Source: Didymella arachidicola (Eukaryota > Ascomycota > Dothideomycetes > Pleosporales > Didymellaceae). From it: a stretch of 64,000 nt of DNA. Under the pieces are notes generated by a model that had not been told where the DNA came from, made no database searches, and saw nothing but the letters and a program-made list of their open reading frames with translations. Both the position numbers and the translations under genes were made by a program. Where the stretch lies: contig CM049998.1 of the NCBI GenBank assembly GCA_016630955.3, positions 248,001 through 312,000 on the forward strand, in the 5' to 3' direction. Shown here piece by piece: positions 33,737 through 43,954 of the stretch (position 1 is the first letter of the stretch; every line of letters begins with the position of its first letter).

Positions 33737-35168
33737 TCACCATAGATCAAGAAGGGCCGTCTTTATATCATGTATCTTCTTGAACTCTTCAAGATGCTTT
33801 GCAAAATCGAATTTGCACTTGCAATCGTCGTCTGTCATATTGGGCGATGTCAGCGCTACTAAAGCACGTAGCTCGAGCTTCTGTAAAAGATACTGCGCCA
33901 CGCGAGACTTCCGGAGCAGCTTCGCGCTACGTTCCAGATCATCATGGGTAGCATCATCCAATGTCTGCACCTTATGTAGGAGCTGCTGTGTGTTTTCTAG
34001 TACGGACAAAAATGTTGTGATAGACTGTAAGAGCTCCTCAGGACCGGCACAATCTTGGAGGAAACCGATCCGAATGTCGATGGACGCCCAGAAGCAGTCT
34101 ATACAGTCGCACATTAGAGCTTTCTGAGGGCTTGAAGCAGCATGGTTTGTGTGGAAGCGACCAGACTGAAGATCGTTGGCAATGTTGACGGTACGTGAAA
34201 TCCCACTTTGTCCCACAGAGACTTCTGAAGGCTGATTTGTCATTGGTAGCAGGATGGGACTGGTCTCCACCGGCAACCACATCCGCGGAGGAGAGCCAGC
34301 CGGAGATTCTTGGAATTGCGCTGTGATGACGGCCTCGCGCGCGTTGGGCTGTGAATCGGTGTGCTCCGTTCTGATATGGTTCGACAATAGACGTCCGAAG
34401 GGGTGGCTTTGAGATGTCAGACCCCTTTACTCGTTGATGTCAATGGGGAAGGGGGCGGGAAAACCGGTTCGCGCACTTACAAGCAGGCGGGCTCTGCGCA
34501 TATAAATCATCACTCGCAAAGTCGTGGGTCTGTATCCAGCGACGAATGTTATCCATTTCAACAAGCTTATTCCTCACTTTGAAACTCAAATCCCCTTTAT
34601 CAACTTCGACCAGCCTTCTGTGCTGCATCTTGCGAACGATTGCAGCCATCTCACGATGCCTAATATATTTGCCAAGCTTCCATCTCTTGAGGGCTGTTTC
34701 GTACTGGCGAAGCCTGGTTGTGTCAGCGATGGCACGAAGTTTCCTGGAGGAGAAATACTCTGCATAGAAGCCCTTTTCCTCAAATATGATTCGCTGTAAA
34801 GATTGTGTATCCATATCTTGTTGGTTGTACAGTTCGAGAATGCGGTGCTTGTGAGGTTTCCAGTCGCTATCGCGCAGCGTCGGTGCCTTCGCTTTCCGAG
34901 TTCTCGGCGCTGGGTTCACAATCCCATTGCGTTGATCTTGCGGCTCCGATACACCTGAGTGTTCCGGAAACGCGTTGTCAATTAGATCTGCCGTCGTCTC
35001 GCTGAAGATGTTGGGGGACACTGACGTTGCTGCTGCGAGGTTAACAGCGTCAAGGGTTCCGAACTCGATCATACCGTGTAGCGATTTGAAGTCTAGAGCG
35101 TAGCTTGGGAGCTCCTGTGTTATTGTCAGCAAGCCTACGGACGCATCGCGTACCATCGCTCTTACCAT
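33737..35168 (-). CDS. Clr5-domain protein
   Basis: Two blocks, 35168-34477 and 34406-33737, join in frame to about 453 aa. Residues about 95-150 form a Clr5 domain (DWKPHKHRILELYNQQDMDT, then FYAEYFSSRKL and ALKRWKLGKYIRHREM), a helical DNA-binding-like module common at the N-terminus of fungal proteins of unknown role. The C-terminal half has CDCIDCFWASIDIRIGF followed by helical, Leu-rich sequence. The join uses a GTGCGC donor. A better-looking GTAAGT lies four bases upstream but does not keep the frame with any nearby acceptor, so the exact splice, or even whether these are two genes, is uncertain. Inferred role: regulatory protein. Confidence 0.62.
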
Positions 35169-35747
35169 GAATACCTAGGTAGCGCAGCTTTCATACGCGG
35201 GTGTTAAACAGAGTGTGTTATGTGGCTAAGTGAGGAGGTGACGTGCAAGACGTCCTGTTTTTGCCTCTCCTGTAGCTTTCGTCAGTTGCAGCGGTTGTGT
35301 AGCCATTTAAGTAACTCGAAGTCGAAGCCAGCCTGATACTTGACCCTATTGGCGCCCGAACAGACCCTTACGATTGGTCAGAGCAGATTCACAATATGCA
35401 CGCTCAGGCCATGGGGATGCCGGAAAGATGCCTTGGCAAGGAAATAGACCAACAATATAACAGAGATTGTGCTGCTTTCGGAAGAGTGCCTGTGCCGCGA
35501 TGGGTACTTTCTCACCGGTCAAAGCGGCTATGCAGTCGAGCGAGGGTGATTATCCTATGTTGATGTGGCCTTGCTACGCAACACATTCACTATCTCTGCG
35601 AATGTCACCTGAACGCTGCCATTGCGTTGGGTCCGAGCGCGGAGTATAAGAAGATGGGAATGCCAACTCACTCTACAGTGCTCATCTTCATCTTATACAC
35701 GCACAGTGACCGCCAAATACTAGCCGCCGATCAAAATTGTCGCTCTA
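35169..35747. other. Intergenic region
   Basis: Promoter side of the Clr5-domain gene and 5' flank of the possible micro-protein gene. No other element was recognised. Confidence 0.45.
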
Positions 35748-35941
35748 ATGGCACTACGCTGGTCGCCTGAAGCCGTTGCTTCGATCGTTTTCGGCATCCT
35801 GCAACTCAGCATGGGCGCGGTAGCGCATTGGCAACAACGACAACTACGCCAGATGCATGGTGAGTCTCCGGCTCATGGAGAACGACAAGGTTGACGTCAA
35901 TAGCAGAGTTCCGCTTTGAGGGCTGCCGTTATACCATCTGA
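35748..35941 (+). CDS. Possible membrane micro-protein, 49 aa
   Basis: Two exons, 35748-35859 and 35904-35941, join through a 44-nt GTGAGT..TAG intron. The product begins MALRWSPEAVASIVFGILQL, one hydrophobic segment of about 18 residues, and continues with the basic/Gln-rich HWQQRQLRQMHAEFRFEG. A single hydrophobic helix followed by a charged tail is a pattern I associate with small fungal membrane proteins. It is too short for domain support, and the call rests on the intron and the hydrophobic helix. Confidence 0.4.
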
Positions 35942-36188
35942 AAACATCGGACCGCCAAAGGTCGTGGGAGTCATACCGAGGAGTGTTGAAGAACAGCCCT
36001 CGCATGCCGGCTACAAGCAACGTGAGGAAGGTGCAACAGCCGGCTGTTGTGTAAGGAATGAATTACTATTACATACTTTACGATTTGGGTATACCAGGCC
36101 AAGACAGGCAAATCATTACGACATCCGCCTTTCAAACTCTCTGTGCTAGCTCGCCTTGCTCTTTCGACGACAACGCAGGGGCAAGTCT

Positions 36189-38552
36189 CTACCAGCTGCT
36201 TCCTTGCTGAGCATACCCACCAGCTTCAAGCGCAGGAATACTGAAGCCATACCCATCTGTCCTGCCCTCGCGATCTTGATTGCTGATTTCAACCCTGAGA
36301 GTGACGTCCAAGCCAAAAGGCCCACACAGTCCAGTAGGTGTGAGACCCTGAGCAGCGGGATGCCCTGTACCAGCGTTTTTCTCACCATCATGAATGGCGT
36401 GGCGCGTGTTGCCCTTCCTTTCCGGCGGTGCGGAGATCGTGCTCGCTGCGCCGTTGATGCTAGGAGCTTGACCGGGCGCAGCGGCGGGCGCGGACAGCGT
36501 GCTTGTCGGAGGAGGAGTTGACTCGCAGATAATGGCGTAGTTGCGGGAAGGCATCGTAGCGTGGTTAGAATCGCGGGTCTTCGAGTCAACCTTGTTGCCA
36601 TTGACAGTCGCAGTGCCTTTGTTTGCCTCCTCCTTGGAAGGCGAGCCGCTGTCTTCGCTATTAGCGAGACCATTAGTACTATTGATGGGCTCTGTGCCGG
36701 CGCGAACCACGTGTGTCTCGCCCTTGACACCGGGGTCGCGGTCGAAGATCTCGAGTAGGGTTTCGTCAGTGTCATGGTCCAGGTGGTGGATCTTGTTGCG
36801 CTTGGCAAGCAGATTAGCGACAGCGGCTGGAGGGGGCTTGTTGGTAATAGCGGAGCTAATGACATTGGGAATATAACGCCAATCATGCTCAGCTGGGATC
36901 TGCAGCTTAGGATTGGAGTAGAACCGACCGATAGCTGCAAGATGGACGTCACCACCTAGAATGGTCACACGTGCAGAGTGCTTTTTGGAGAAATTCTGCA
37001 GCATCTGAACAAGCTCACGGCGCTCCGTCTTGTGCTGACGCGCTGTGTAGTGATCATCGAGATCGTCCAACAAATCGACCTTGCCATCGAACTGGTTAAA
37101 GAAGGAGCCGGCAAGACCGAAACGCTTGTTCAAGAACTTAATGGGTGCAATGAGCGGTGACTGTAAGATGTTCTCGAGCCAGATCAAACGTGGGTACGCG
37201 ATTGGTACACCGAGCAAGAAGATGAGGTGCTTTAAGTTGGTATTCGCCGAAAATTCCTTGTCCAGGCGATCGAAGACTTGTCTGTAAGTTTCAGGGTAGT
37301 TGATCTGATGACGAGTGCGCTCAGTGCGCGCGTCAATACCAGCGAAGGCAATGCGTGCGCCCAACTGGCAGTAAATGTTGCGACTGCGCTCCTCGACGTA
37401 CGGACCAGGCTTTGTACCAATGATGTAGGATGGGTCGCCTTTATCGTCAGTCATGACCCACGTCTTTTCGAGCTGCACAGGATCAGCTGGTGTTGTTCCG
37501 GTATGATCCGCAGTATTCGTCTTTGGCGCATCAGTGGTGAAGGTGCTCTTTGGCGGAGCCAGGTGGTGCTGGAACAGCAGATAGTACTTGTGCGCAACAC
37601 CACCGATACCTCTGAACACAGCGCACTTCATGAAGTGGTCAGTGTACGATCCAAAACCGTCGATAATGTCATGGTCATCCCAGATGTTGACCTGAGCGAT
37701 CTGACCGTTAGCGGTAGAAAAAGGTTTCTGACCGTACCACCGGACGTAGTTGTTGAAGTAATACTCGTCGCAGTCTGCACGCATCTGCTCGCCGAAGGGA
37801 TAGTCGCGACGCTTGTGAGGGTTGCTGATGGCTGTCCAAGCCTTCAACGGTCCGTCAACACGCACACCATCGTTGTATATTTGGTCGCCGCCTCCAATCA
37901 TAACGTGGAATGGTTTCTGTTCATGCATACGCAGGACGTCGTTCCACAGAGCAGGGCCAGACCAAGCATCGACATCTGTGCCAACGCTGAAGCCGTTGCA
38001 AGAGTGGAACATGATGCGCATCGACTGGTGAATGGACGGTACGGCGAAGTGCTGCGGCTTCTCTGCCTTGCTACGGTCGACGTATACCAGGTTTTCGAAC
38101 TCATACTGCCACCGTGCTTCGAATTGCTGGAACGGCACCTCGACGATGAAGCGCCAGAAGGCGCGCTTGGGGTCCTCATACAGCTTCTCTCCGCCAATTC
38201 GTACGGGCTGGGGCCTGCTGAATTGCACGTTGCCTGCGTCAGGCGCGACCGGACCAGCTGGGCCAAGCACCATAACAGGATTCTGCTGTCCCGGCGTGGT
38301 GACAATCAGGATACTGCCATGCCATAGTGTCTCTCCACTGTTGGTGCTGGTGCGCCTGTAATTGAGGAGCGGTCCAGCAATGACATCCAATCCTGCCGAG
38401 GTGCTGAGGATCTGAGGCCCGTTGCCCACGCCTACGGTGCCGCTGCGAGGGTCGAGGTGTGGCTGAGTGCCATCAGCTACGCCGTTCTGCTGATGCTGCT
38501 GTTGGGTGATGGGTGGGAGGCCTTGTTGCTCGTTCGTGATTACACCGGCCAT
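36189..38552 (-). CDS. PhoD-like phosphatase / metallophosphoesterase
   Basis: A single-exon protein of 787 aa from the ATG at 38552-38550. The N-terminal 60 residues are Gln/Gly-rich. The PhoD-like catalytic region spans roughly residues 180-560, with metal-binding motifs MFHSCNGFSVGT, HVMIGGGDQIYNDG, VNIWDDHDIIDGFGS, LIFLLGVPIAYP and TILGGDVHLAAIGRF. The order GGGDQIYND / WDDHD / GGDVH fits the calcineurin-like fold. The last 170 residues are Ser/Thr/Pro-rich with no domain. There is no signal peptide, so an intracellular enzyme is likely; the substrate is unknown. Confidence 0.88.
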   Translation of the reverse strand: MAGVITNEQQGLPPITQQQHQQNGVADGTQPHLDPRSGTVGVGNGPQILSTSAGLDVIAGPLLNYRRTSTNSGETLWHGSILIVTTPGQQNPVMVLGPAGPVAPDAGNVQFSRPQPVRIGGEKLYEDPKRAFWRFIVEVPFQQFEARWQYEFENLVYVDRSKAEKPQHFAVPSIHQSMRIMFHSCNGFSVGTDVDAWSGPALWNDVLRMHEQKPFHVMIGGGDQIYNDGVRVDGPLKAWTAISNPHKRRDYPFGEQMRADCDEYYFNNYVRWYGQKPFSTANGQIAQVNIWDDHDIIDGFGSYTDHFMKCAVFRGIGGVAHKYYLLFQHHLAPPKSTFTTDAPKTNTADHTGTTPADPVQLEKTWVMTDDKGDPSYIIGTKPGPYVEERSRNIYCQLGARIAFAGIDARTERTRHQINYPETYRQVFDRLDKEFSANTNLKHLIFLLGVPIAYPRLIWLENILQSPLIAPIKFLNKRFGLAGSFFNQFDGKVDLLDDLDDHYTARQHKTERRELVQMLQNFSKKHSARVTILGGDVHLAAIGRFYSNPKLQIPAEHDWRYIPNVISSAITNKPPPAAVANLLAKRNKIHHLDHDTDETLLEIFDRDPGVKGETHVVRAGTEPINSTNGLANSEDSGSPSKEEANKGTATVNGNKVDSKTRDSNHATMPSRNYAIICESTPPPTSTLSAPAAAPGQAPSINGAASTISAPPERKGNTRHAIHDGEKNAGTGHPAAQGLTPTGLCGPFGLDVTLRVEISNQDREGRTDGYGFSIPALEAGGYAQQGSSW

Positions 38553-39805
38553 GGTCGTTGGAATGGGATATTACGAGCGAAAGGAAGGAAAGATGGCGTG
38601 TCGACAACTGTAATACTCGAGAGGTCAGCGCAGGTACTCGAGTCAAGCAAGGAGCGCGCCTACTGGTAGTGATGCGCGAGGCCTGGCTAAGCACAGTTGT
38701 GGCGCAATTGGACGCGGGCGGTATTTCGCGTTGCGTAGCTGTTATGTATTGCACAACGAAGGTCGTGCTGGGTATCTGGAACGCTGCGAGGAGCAAAATA
38801 AAATGGCGTGCGACGGCGGAGAGGAGCGACACTGCTCATATGGTTTCCAAGGTGCTTTGGCCTAGGAAGCAGGGATGTTGCCGCTAGCCGGGCCTTCCTG
38901 GCGTCGCAGTTTATCGCCAGCGCCTTGTTTCGTCGACAGAGCCAAGCATTTCCACATCCATGACATCTTTGACATTTCGTCCCAACCGTGATCATCTCAA
39001 TCTTCGCTTTCTTTGGTTCAGGACTTTTCAGTGGAGCAAAGGCGCCCCGAGTGGTGCATCAGACACGCCCACACGCCATCTCGCGTCCGGCGCATCGCAG
39101 AGTCCCTGCAAGATCAAGTTGGCTCCCGCTTGCGCAGGAGGATCCACCGAGGCAAGCTTTGGTGCCCGTTCCCGCCAAGACTAACTGACGATCCGGCTGT
39201 TACGAGTGGCTGGCGCTGTGGCCGGTTGTGGCCGTGCGTGACGCCTTTCGGCTGGTGACGAAAAGTGGCGGCAGGAAGTCGTTCGACTTTCCCACTCAGC
39301 TGCTGATGTTGTAGTTGCTCGTGTGGGTTCGTGGGCATTGGGCCATTGCTCATTCAGCGTATCCGATCCGAGAGAGAGCGGTCATTGTTTGCGTGATGTG
39401 TTGAGCCCGCCTTCTGAAATTTGCTGCTCCTGCCAATCTCGTTCGGTGGCTGTGTCGATGGTAGCTGCATTTTGTGCTACGCGCACTGGATATTCGGCAT
39501 GCGTGTGCAACAGCGGAGGAAAGTTCGAGAGAATACCGAGTGAGCGTGTAGGTGTGATGAAGAGGGTGCAATTGTTTTGTTCATGTTTGTCGATGACGTG
39601 TGCGTCACTGCGCAGTGTTCCGGGTTCGTCTGGTGCATGGTCCAAGCCTGAGGTGCATGGAGGAAGCAATGCATACTGTACAAGCAGGACGACCCACCTA
39701 GAACATGGCCTTCGAAACACACTGCTCGAACAGTCTGGCACGGATACTGTAGAGCTGAGTAAATTGTGGAATTGAGACTATGATGTCCATAATTTCAACC
39801 CCTTA
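38553..39805. other. Intergenic interval between PhoD-like and GH95 genes
   Basis: About 1.25 kb with the PhoD-like promoter on the left and the GH95 3' flank on the right. Short frames on both strands have no recognisable domain and many start at non-ATG codons. Nothing else was identified. Confidence 0.45.
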
Positions 39806-42163
39806 TTAGAACGACACCCTGTATGATGACCCTGGTGTGGTTGATATGGTCCCCAAGTATACTTCTCCATCAACCATAAAGGTCCGTCGATTCTGCACAC
39901 GAATATTGAGAGGACCTCCGCTGTTAGAAACGATGGTAGCAGAGGTAATCTGGCCATCTACCCATGTTGCATCTACCCCAAAGTTGCCTCGAGCTTTCCA
40001 GCCTTTGAAACTCCCATGCAACAATTGCGAAGTTGGCATAGCAGGACCAATATGCAATACGCCGCTTTGTGACTGCAAGAACATCTCGTTGACAGCAGAT
40101 GTTATGCCGTAGTTTGCATCCGCTTGAAACACGTCGCTGGTGACTGCCCACATGTTATCATACATGTAGTCAGTCATTAGAACGTTGGCATGATGAGCGG
40201 CAGCATCGCCATCCAGAAGACGGGCCTTCAGGTTCGAGGCCCAAATACGCGACCAGCCCGTGGACCCTCCGCCAGTCGACAACCTGTGGTCGATGAGGCG
40301 CTCGGCTGCTCCAGCAAGCGTGGCATTGGTTAGCGGCGAATATTGGTGTCCTGGATGCAGGCCGATGCACGAAGAGAAGTGACGGTGCGCAGGATCGACT
40401 TCGCGGTAGTCATGAGACCATTCAAGCAATCGACTTGTGTTCGAGCTGATGTCAGGTGCTTTGAGGCGTGCAAGATATTGCTTCGCGTTCGCCACACTGT
40501 TGTTAGAGCCTAGTGCCTCTGAAATCTCAACAAAGCCGGAGTAGAGGTGCCACATCAAGGTTCTGTCAGACTGCGGCGACTTGTCGATACCTGTTTTGTT
40601 ACCGGCAGTACTGTTGCCTTTCGGAATGATGTACGAATTTTCTGGTGAGTTTGAAGGAAATGTGACATAATAGCCGTCCTGAAGTACGGAAAAGGCATCG
40701 TAGAACTGGATAGCACCCTTCAGTAACGGCAATGCAACGTTTCGCGCAAAGTCTTTATCCAGGGTGAAGCGGTAGTGATCGAGTGCGGTAAACAGCATCC
40801 ATGCACCGCCCATGGGCCAAATCGTCCATTGGGTTCCAGCGTCTTGAGGCGCGCAGTCTCCCCAAAGGTCGGTGTTATGGTGACAGACCCATCCTGGCAG
40901 CCCATACATCTCCATAGCAACGGCAGTGCCGCGTGTTTCCATACGCTTGAGATGTGTCCATATCGGTTCCAGAATTTCATCAAGACCATTCATGTTGGCG
41001 AGCCAGTAATTCATTTCCAGATTGATGTCAATCGTGAATTTGGAGTCCCATGGGGGATTGAACTTATGATTCCAAATGCCTTGAAGATTTGCAGGCAACG
41101 TGCCAGGCCTACTGGAAGTGATGAGCATGTAGCGACCATAGTTGTAGGCGAGAGCAAGGGCAGCGGGATCCTGTTCAAAGGATCGAACACTCCTGAGATC
41201 TGCTAGGCGAAGATTGGTAGGCTTCTCGACAGATACAGAGCTATTGGCAGCTGCTGTAGTGAACGAAGCTCGGTTGTAATATTTCTGATGATCGACCACC
41301 GCTGCACCCTTGATAGCATGATATCCTGTGTCTATCGCAGATTCGACGCGGTTGCGGAGCACCTTTTCGTAGGCTGCCTGGCCCTCAGGATGGTAGAATA
41401 AGCTTTCTGCGTCCCACACTATCGTGACATTGCTTGCGCCCTGGACGATGATTGACGCATTGGAAGAGATGGATGAGCCACCATCGATCGAGACCAGCGC
41501 ATATTGCGAATGCGTGTATGAGCTGTCATTCTTCGCAGTACCTCGAAGCCATAGCCCTCCGTCTTGAACAGCCGTTGCAACCTGATCAGGCCCTCGATCC
41601 AATTTGATTGTCATATTGTATGAGTTTGGCCGATCCGCTGTGAAGTAGAAAGCGATAACATGATCCACAGCACTGGCCACTACTTCTCGAGAGTAGGTCA
41701 CACCGCCGAACTTGTAGATTGACTTCGCAAGCCCAGTATCTAGTTCAAGCGAGCGCGAGTAATCCGATACCTGGTCTTGGCTATGCCCGGTAGAGATGGA
41801 AAGGTTTCCGGCAGGCTCGTATTTGCGCTGAGAGATAGGCACGCCAACCATGCCTCCTAGCCATGTTTCACCGGCTCCAGTAAGATTGCCTTGATCCATC
41901 AACTTGCGGACTAGAGGAAATGTCTCAAGTGACTTCGGGTTGACACGATTACGGAAGCCGCCACTGAAGAGGGAGTCTTCATTGAGGACTATTGTCTCTT
42001 GATCCGGTTTGGCAAAAGGTGTTGCTCCAAGACGGCCATTACCGATGGGCAGTGTCTCGTTCCATATCGAGGCGGCCTGCTTATAGAGTAGAGTATGTTC
42101 CGCTGCGTGTGCAATGACGGTAGTAGCTGCAAAGGCCGCTGTCCAGAAAACACAATTAAGCAT
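39806..42163 (-). CDS. Secreted GH95 alpha-L-fucosidase (or alpha-L-galactosidase)
   Basis: GH95 enzymes release terminal alpha-linked L-fucose from xyloglucan and glycans by inversion; some members prefer L-galactose. A single exon gives 785 aa. Residues 1-20 (MLNCVFWTAAFAATTVIAHA) form a clear signal peptide. The N-terminal beta-sandwich has WNETLPIGNGRLGATPF and EDSLFSGG. The (alpha/alpha)6 barrel has GIWNHKFNPPWDSKFTIDIN followed by LEMNYWLANMNGL, whose two Asn match the residues that activate water. SPENSYI supplies the likely catalytic Glu, and GGGSTGWSRIWASNLKARLL leads into DGDAA. Many Asn-x-Ser/Thr sites suit a secreted glycoprotein. It diverges from a sugar dehydrogenase-like gene across 0.7 kb. 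Fucose or galactose specificity cannot be set from sequence alone. Confidence 0.92.
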   Translation of the reverse strand: MLNCVFWTAAFAATTVIAHAAEHTLLYKQAASIWNETLPIGNGRLGATPFAKPDQETIVLNEDSLFSGGFRNRVNPKSLETFPLVRKLMDQGNLTGAGETWLGGMVGVPISQRKYEPAGNLSISTGHSQDQVSDYSRSLELDTGLAKSIYKFGGVTYSREVVASAVDHVIAFYFTADRPNSYNMTIKLDRGPDQVATAVQDGGLWLRGTAKNDSSYTHSQYALVSIDGGSSISSNASIIVQGASNVTIVWDAESLFYHPEGQAAYEKVLRNRVESAIDTGYHAIKGAAVVDHQKYYNRASFTTAAANSSVSVEKPTNLRLADLRSVRSFEQDPAALALAYNYGRYMLITSSRPGTLPANLQGIWNHKFNPPWDSKFTIDINLEMNYWLANMNGLDEILEPIWTHLKRMETRGTAVAMEMYGLPGWVCHHNTDLWGDCAPQDAGTQWTIWPMGGAWMLFTALDHYRFTLDKDFARNVALPLLKGAIQFYDAFSVLQDGYYVTFPSNSPENSYIIPKGNSTAGNKTGIDKSPQSDRTLMWHLYSGFVEISEALGSNNSVANAKQYLARLKAPDISSNTSRLLEWSHDYREVDPAHRHFSSCIGLHPGHQYSPLTNATLAGAAERLIDHRLSTGGGSTGWSRIWASNLKARLLDGDAAAHHANVLMTDYMYDNMWAVTSDVFQADANYGITSAVNEMFLQSQSGVLHIGPAMPTSQLLHGSFKGWKARGNFGVDATWVDGQITSATIVSNSGGPLNIRVQNRRTFMVDGEVYLGTISTTPGSSYRVSF

Positions 42164-42220
42164 GGTGTCGCAGCGGTATCAAGTAGTCTGCCAAAACGAA
42201 GCCAGCATTGCGGCGGCCCT

Positions 42221-42226
42221 TATATA
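42221..42226 (-). promoter_or_regulatory. TATA box of the GH95 gene
   Basis: TATATA, 58-63 nt upstream of the GH95 start codon, within a GTATATAAGG context on the minus strand. Confidence 0.5.
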
Positions 42227-42803
42227 CGATAGTAATCACTCGTCGAGGAGGATGAGGTGTTACAGCAGATCATCTCCTAAAGCCCATGGTCAAGCATGTT
42301 GCAATTCGTGGGAAGTAGAAGGTATGTTGGTGTGATGCGGGGAAGAGAGTTGGGGTAACAAGGAGAGGCTGTCGTTGAGCGTTAACAGGAACGATCTGGT
42401 TCGTATTCGGATATTGCCCGGTGGCTGTTCTGACGAGCAACTACATGCGAACTGGCACCCATATAGAATGCATGGTTGTGACGATGAGGTGGAGATGGAG
42501 TGGTTAGGCAGGAGTGAAGCTGATTCGCCTGGAATTACCCAGCCCCACTTGTCATAAACATCCGGACGTTCCCACCTCCCCTCTACAAGGCGCATCATTG
42601 TTCCGAGGGCAGATTAAATTACGGAATGTCTTGCAGCCATATGTGGATCAATACCATATGCCGGGAGTGACAGGCTCTGCGCGCCCGTTGCCGACGTCGC
42701 AACAAGCGCAAATAACCCTCTGTCGCAGAAACTAAGCACCTTCCACCGACCCTGCGGCACGACGGGAAAGCTCGACACTGCATTTGAAAAGATTCCATCG
42801 CAT

Positions 42804-42812
42804 TATTTATAG
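42804..42812 (+). promoter_or_regulatory. TATA-like box of the aldo-keto reductase gene
   Basis: TATTTATAG, 51-59 nt upstream of the ATG at 42863. Confidence 0.4.
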
Positions 42813-42862
42813 ATCTTTTGTTCGATCGCAGCTACATCAGTATTCGCCCTCGACGCCACACC

Positions 42863-43954
42863 ATGTCTCCAGGCAAGCTTCAACCAGGCAACGGGAGACC
42901 TCCGCTGAGACTCGACCCATTCATCATGGGCGGCGCTGGGTTTAGCTATCAGCTTGTCAACGATCCGAGCGAAGCTCCAGCAGTGGAGATTCTGGAAACA
43001 GCGTTCGATTCCGGAGTGCGCACGATTGATACTTCGCCCTACTACGACCCATCAGAATTGATCCTTGGAGCCGCTCTGTCCCATCCTCGCATCACACAAA
43101 AGTATCGCCGCGAGGACTACACTCTAATGACCAAAGTTGGGAGAATTGCCGCAGATCATTTCGACTACTCTCCACAATGGATTCGCAGCTCTGTCGAGCG
43201 GTCGCTGCAGCGCTTCAATACCACTTATCTCGATGTGGTGTTTTGTCATGATGTTGAGTTCGTCAGCGAAGCAGAAGCCGTAAAGGCTGTAGGAACGCTA
43301 CTCGAGCTTGTAGAGCAAGGCAGCATCAGATACATTGGTATATCAGGCTATAACCTTGATGTTCTTTCTCGTATCGCTGCTCTCGTGCTCCAAACGCATG
43401 GACAGCCGGTAGACGTGGTACAGACGTGGGCTCAATTGACTCTACAGAACACACGGCTTGAGACACATGGGTTACCACTTCTCAAGCCTGCAGGCGTCAA
43501 AGTCGTGTGCGCATCGAGCCCGCTGGCCGTGGGCCTGCTTAGTTCAAAGGGGGTGCCAGTAGGTGGTTTGGGCGACTGGCATCCAGCACCTGAAGGTCTG
43601 CGACTTCAAGCGCGACAAGCCTCCAGGCTCATCGAATCTCGGGATGATTCCGCTGCGGCACTTGCGCTTCGATTTGCCATTCGCAAAGCCGTCGCACTAT
43701 CGAGCCCGGAACTTCAGGTCTCAACTATTTCCGGGGTTGCCTCACTGGACGAGATCAAGATGAACGTTAACACAGCGCGTCAAGTACTGGGAGATGGTCT
43801 GGAATCACATTCTTCTAAAAATGATCCTGTAATTAATGCGAACCTGGAGCAGCAAGATGAGGTTCGCTTCCAGATCGTGCGTAATGTGCTGGGCAAGTGG
43901 TTGGACTACGACTTTTCGACGCAGAAACTAGCTACAGAAGTACCGAGCTCGTAA
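42863..43954 (+). CDS. Aldo/keto reductase, L-galactose / D-arabinose / L-fucose dehydrogenase type
   Basis: An NAD(P)-linked dehydrogenase that oxidises C1 of an aldose to the lactone, resembling yeast Ara2 and plant L-galactose dehydrogenase. A single exon gives about 363 aa from the ATG at 42863. The aldo/keto reductase tetrad is visible: Asp and Tyr in GVRTIDTSPYYDPSE, Lys in LMTKVGRI, and His in LDVVFCHDVEF. The C-terminal half has YIGISGYNLDVL, a GVKVVCASSPLAVGLLS strand and the SSPELQVSTISGVASLDEIK cofactor-side block. Enzymes of this type accept L-galactose, D-arabinose and L-fucose, which share stereochemistry at C2-C4. Divergence from a GH95 gene makes L-fucose or L-galactose the likely substrate; that is inference. 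Confidence 0.87.
   Translation: MSPGKLQPGNGRPPLRLDPFIMGGAGFSYQLVNDPSEAPAVEILETAFDSGVRTIDTSPYYDPSELILGAALSHPRITQKYRREDYTLMTKVGRIAADHFDYSPQWIRSSVERSLQRFNTTYLDVVFCHDVEFVSEAEAVKAVGTLLELVEQGSIRYIGISGYNLDVLSRIAALVLQTHGQPVDVVQTWAQLTLQNTRLETHGLPLLKPAGVKVVCASSPLAVGLLSSKGVPVGGLGDWHPAPEGLRLQARQASRLIESRDDSAAALALRFAIRKAVALSSPELQVSTISGVASLDEIKMNVNTARQVLGDGLESHSSKNDPVINANLEQQDEVRFQIVRNVLGKWLDYDFSTQKLATEVPSS

Larger units (their letters stand above)
42164..42862. promoter_or_regulatory. Divergent promoter region, GH95 / aldo-keto reductase
   Basis: About 700 bp between two divergent start codons. A TATA-like element sits close to each gene (42221-42226 and 42804-42812). A CGG-N5-CGG direct repeat at 42755-42765 could be a Zn2Cys6 regulator site, but such motifs are common by chance. 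Confidence 0.5.

Noticed and set aside
37278..38327. Plus-strand frame of about 349 codons
   Set aside because: Lies fully antisense to the PhoD-like phosphatase, whose metal-binding motifs settle the coding strand.
39323..39775. Plus-strand frame of 150 codons between PhoD-like and GH95 genes
   Set aside because: Starts at a GTG, Ser/Cys-rich without pattern, and has no intron or domain support.
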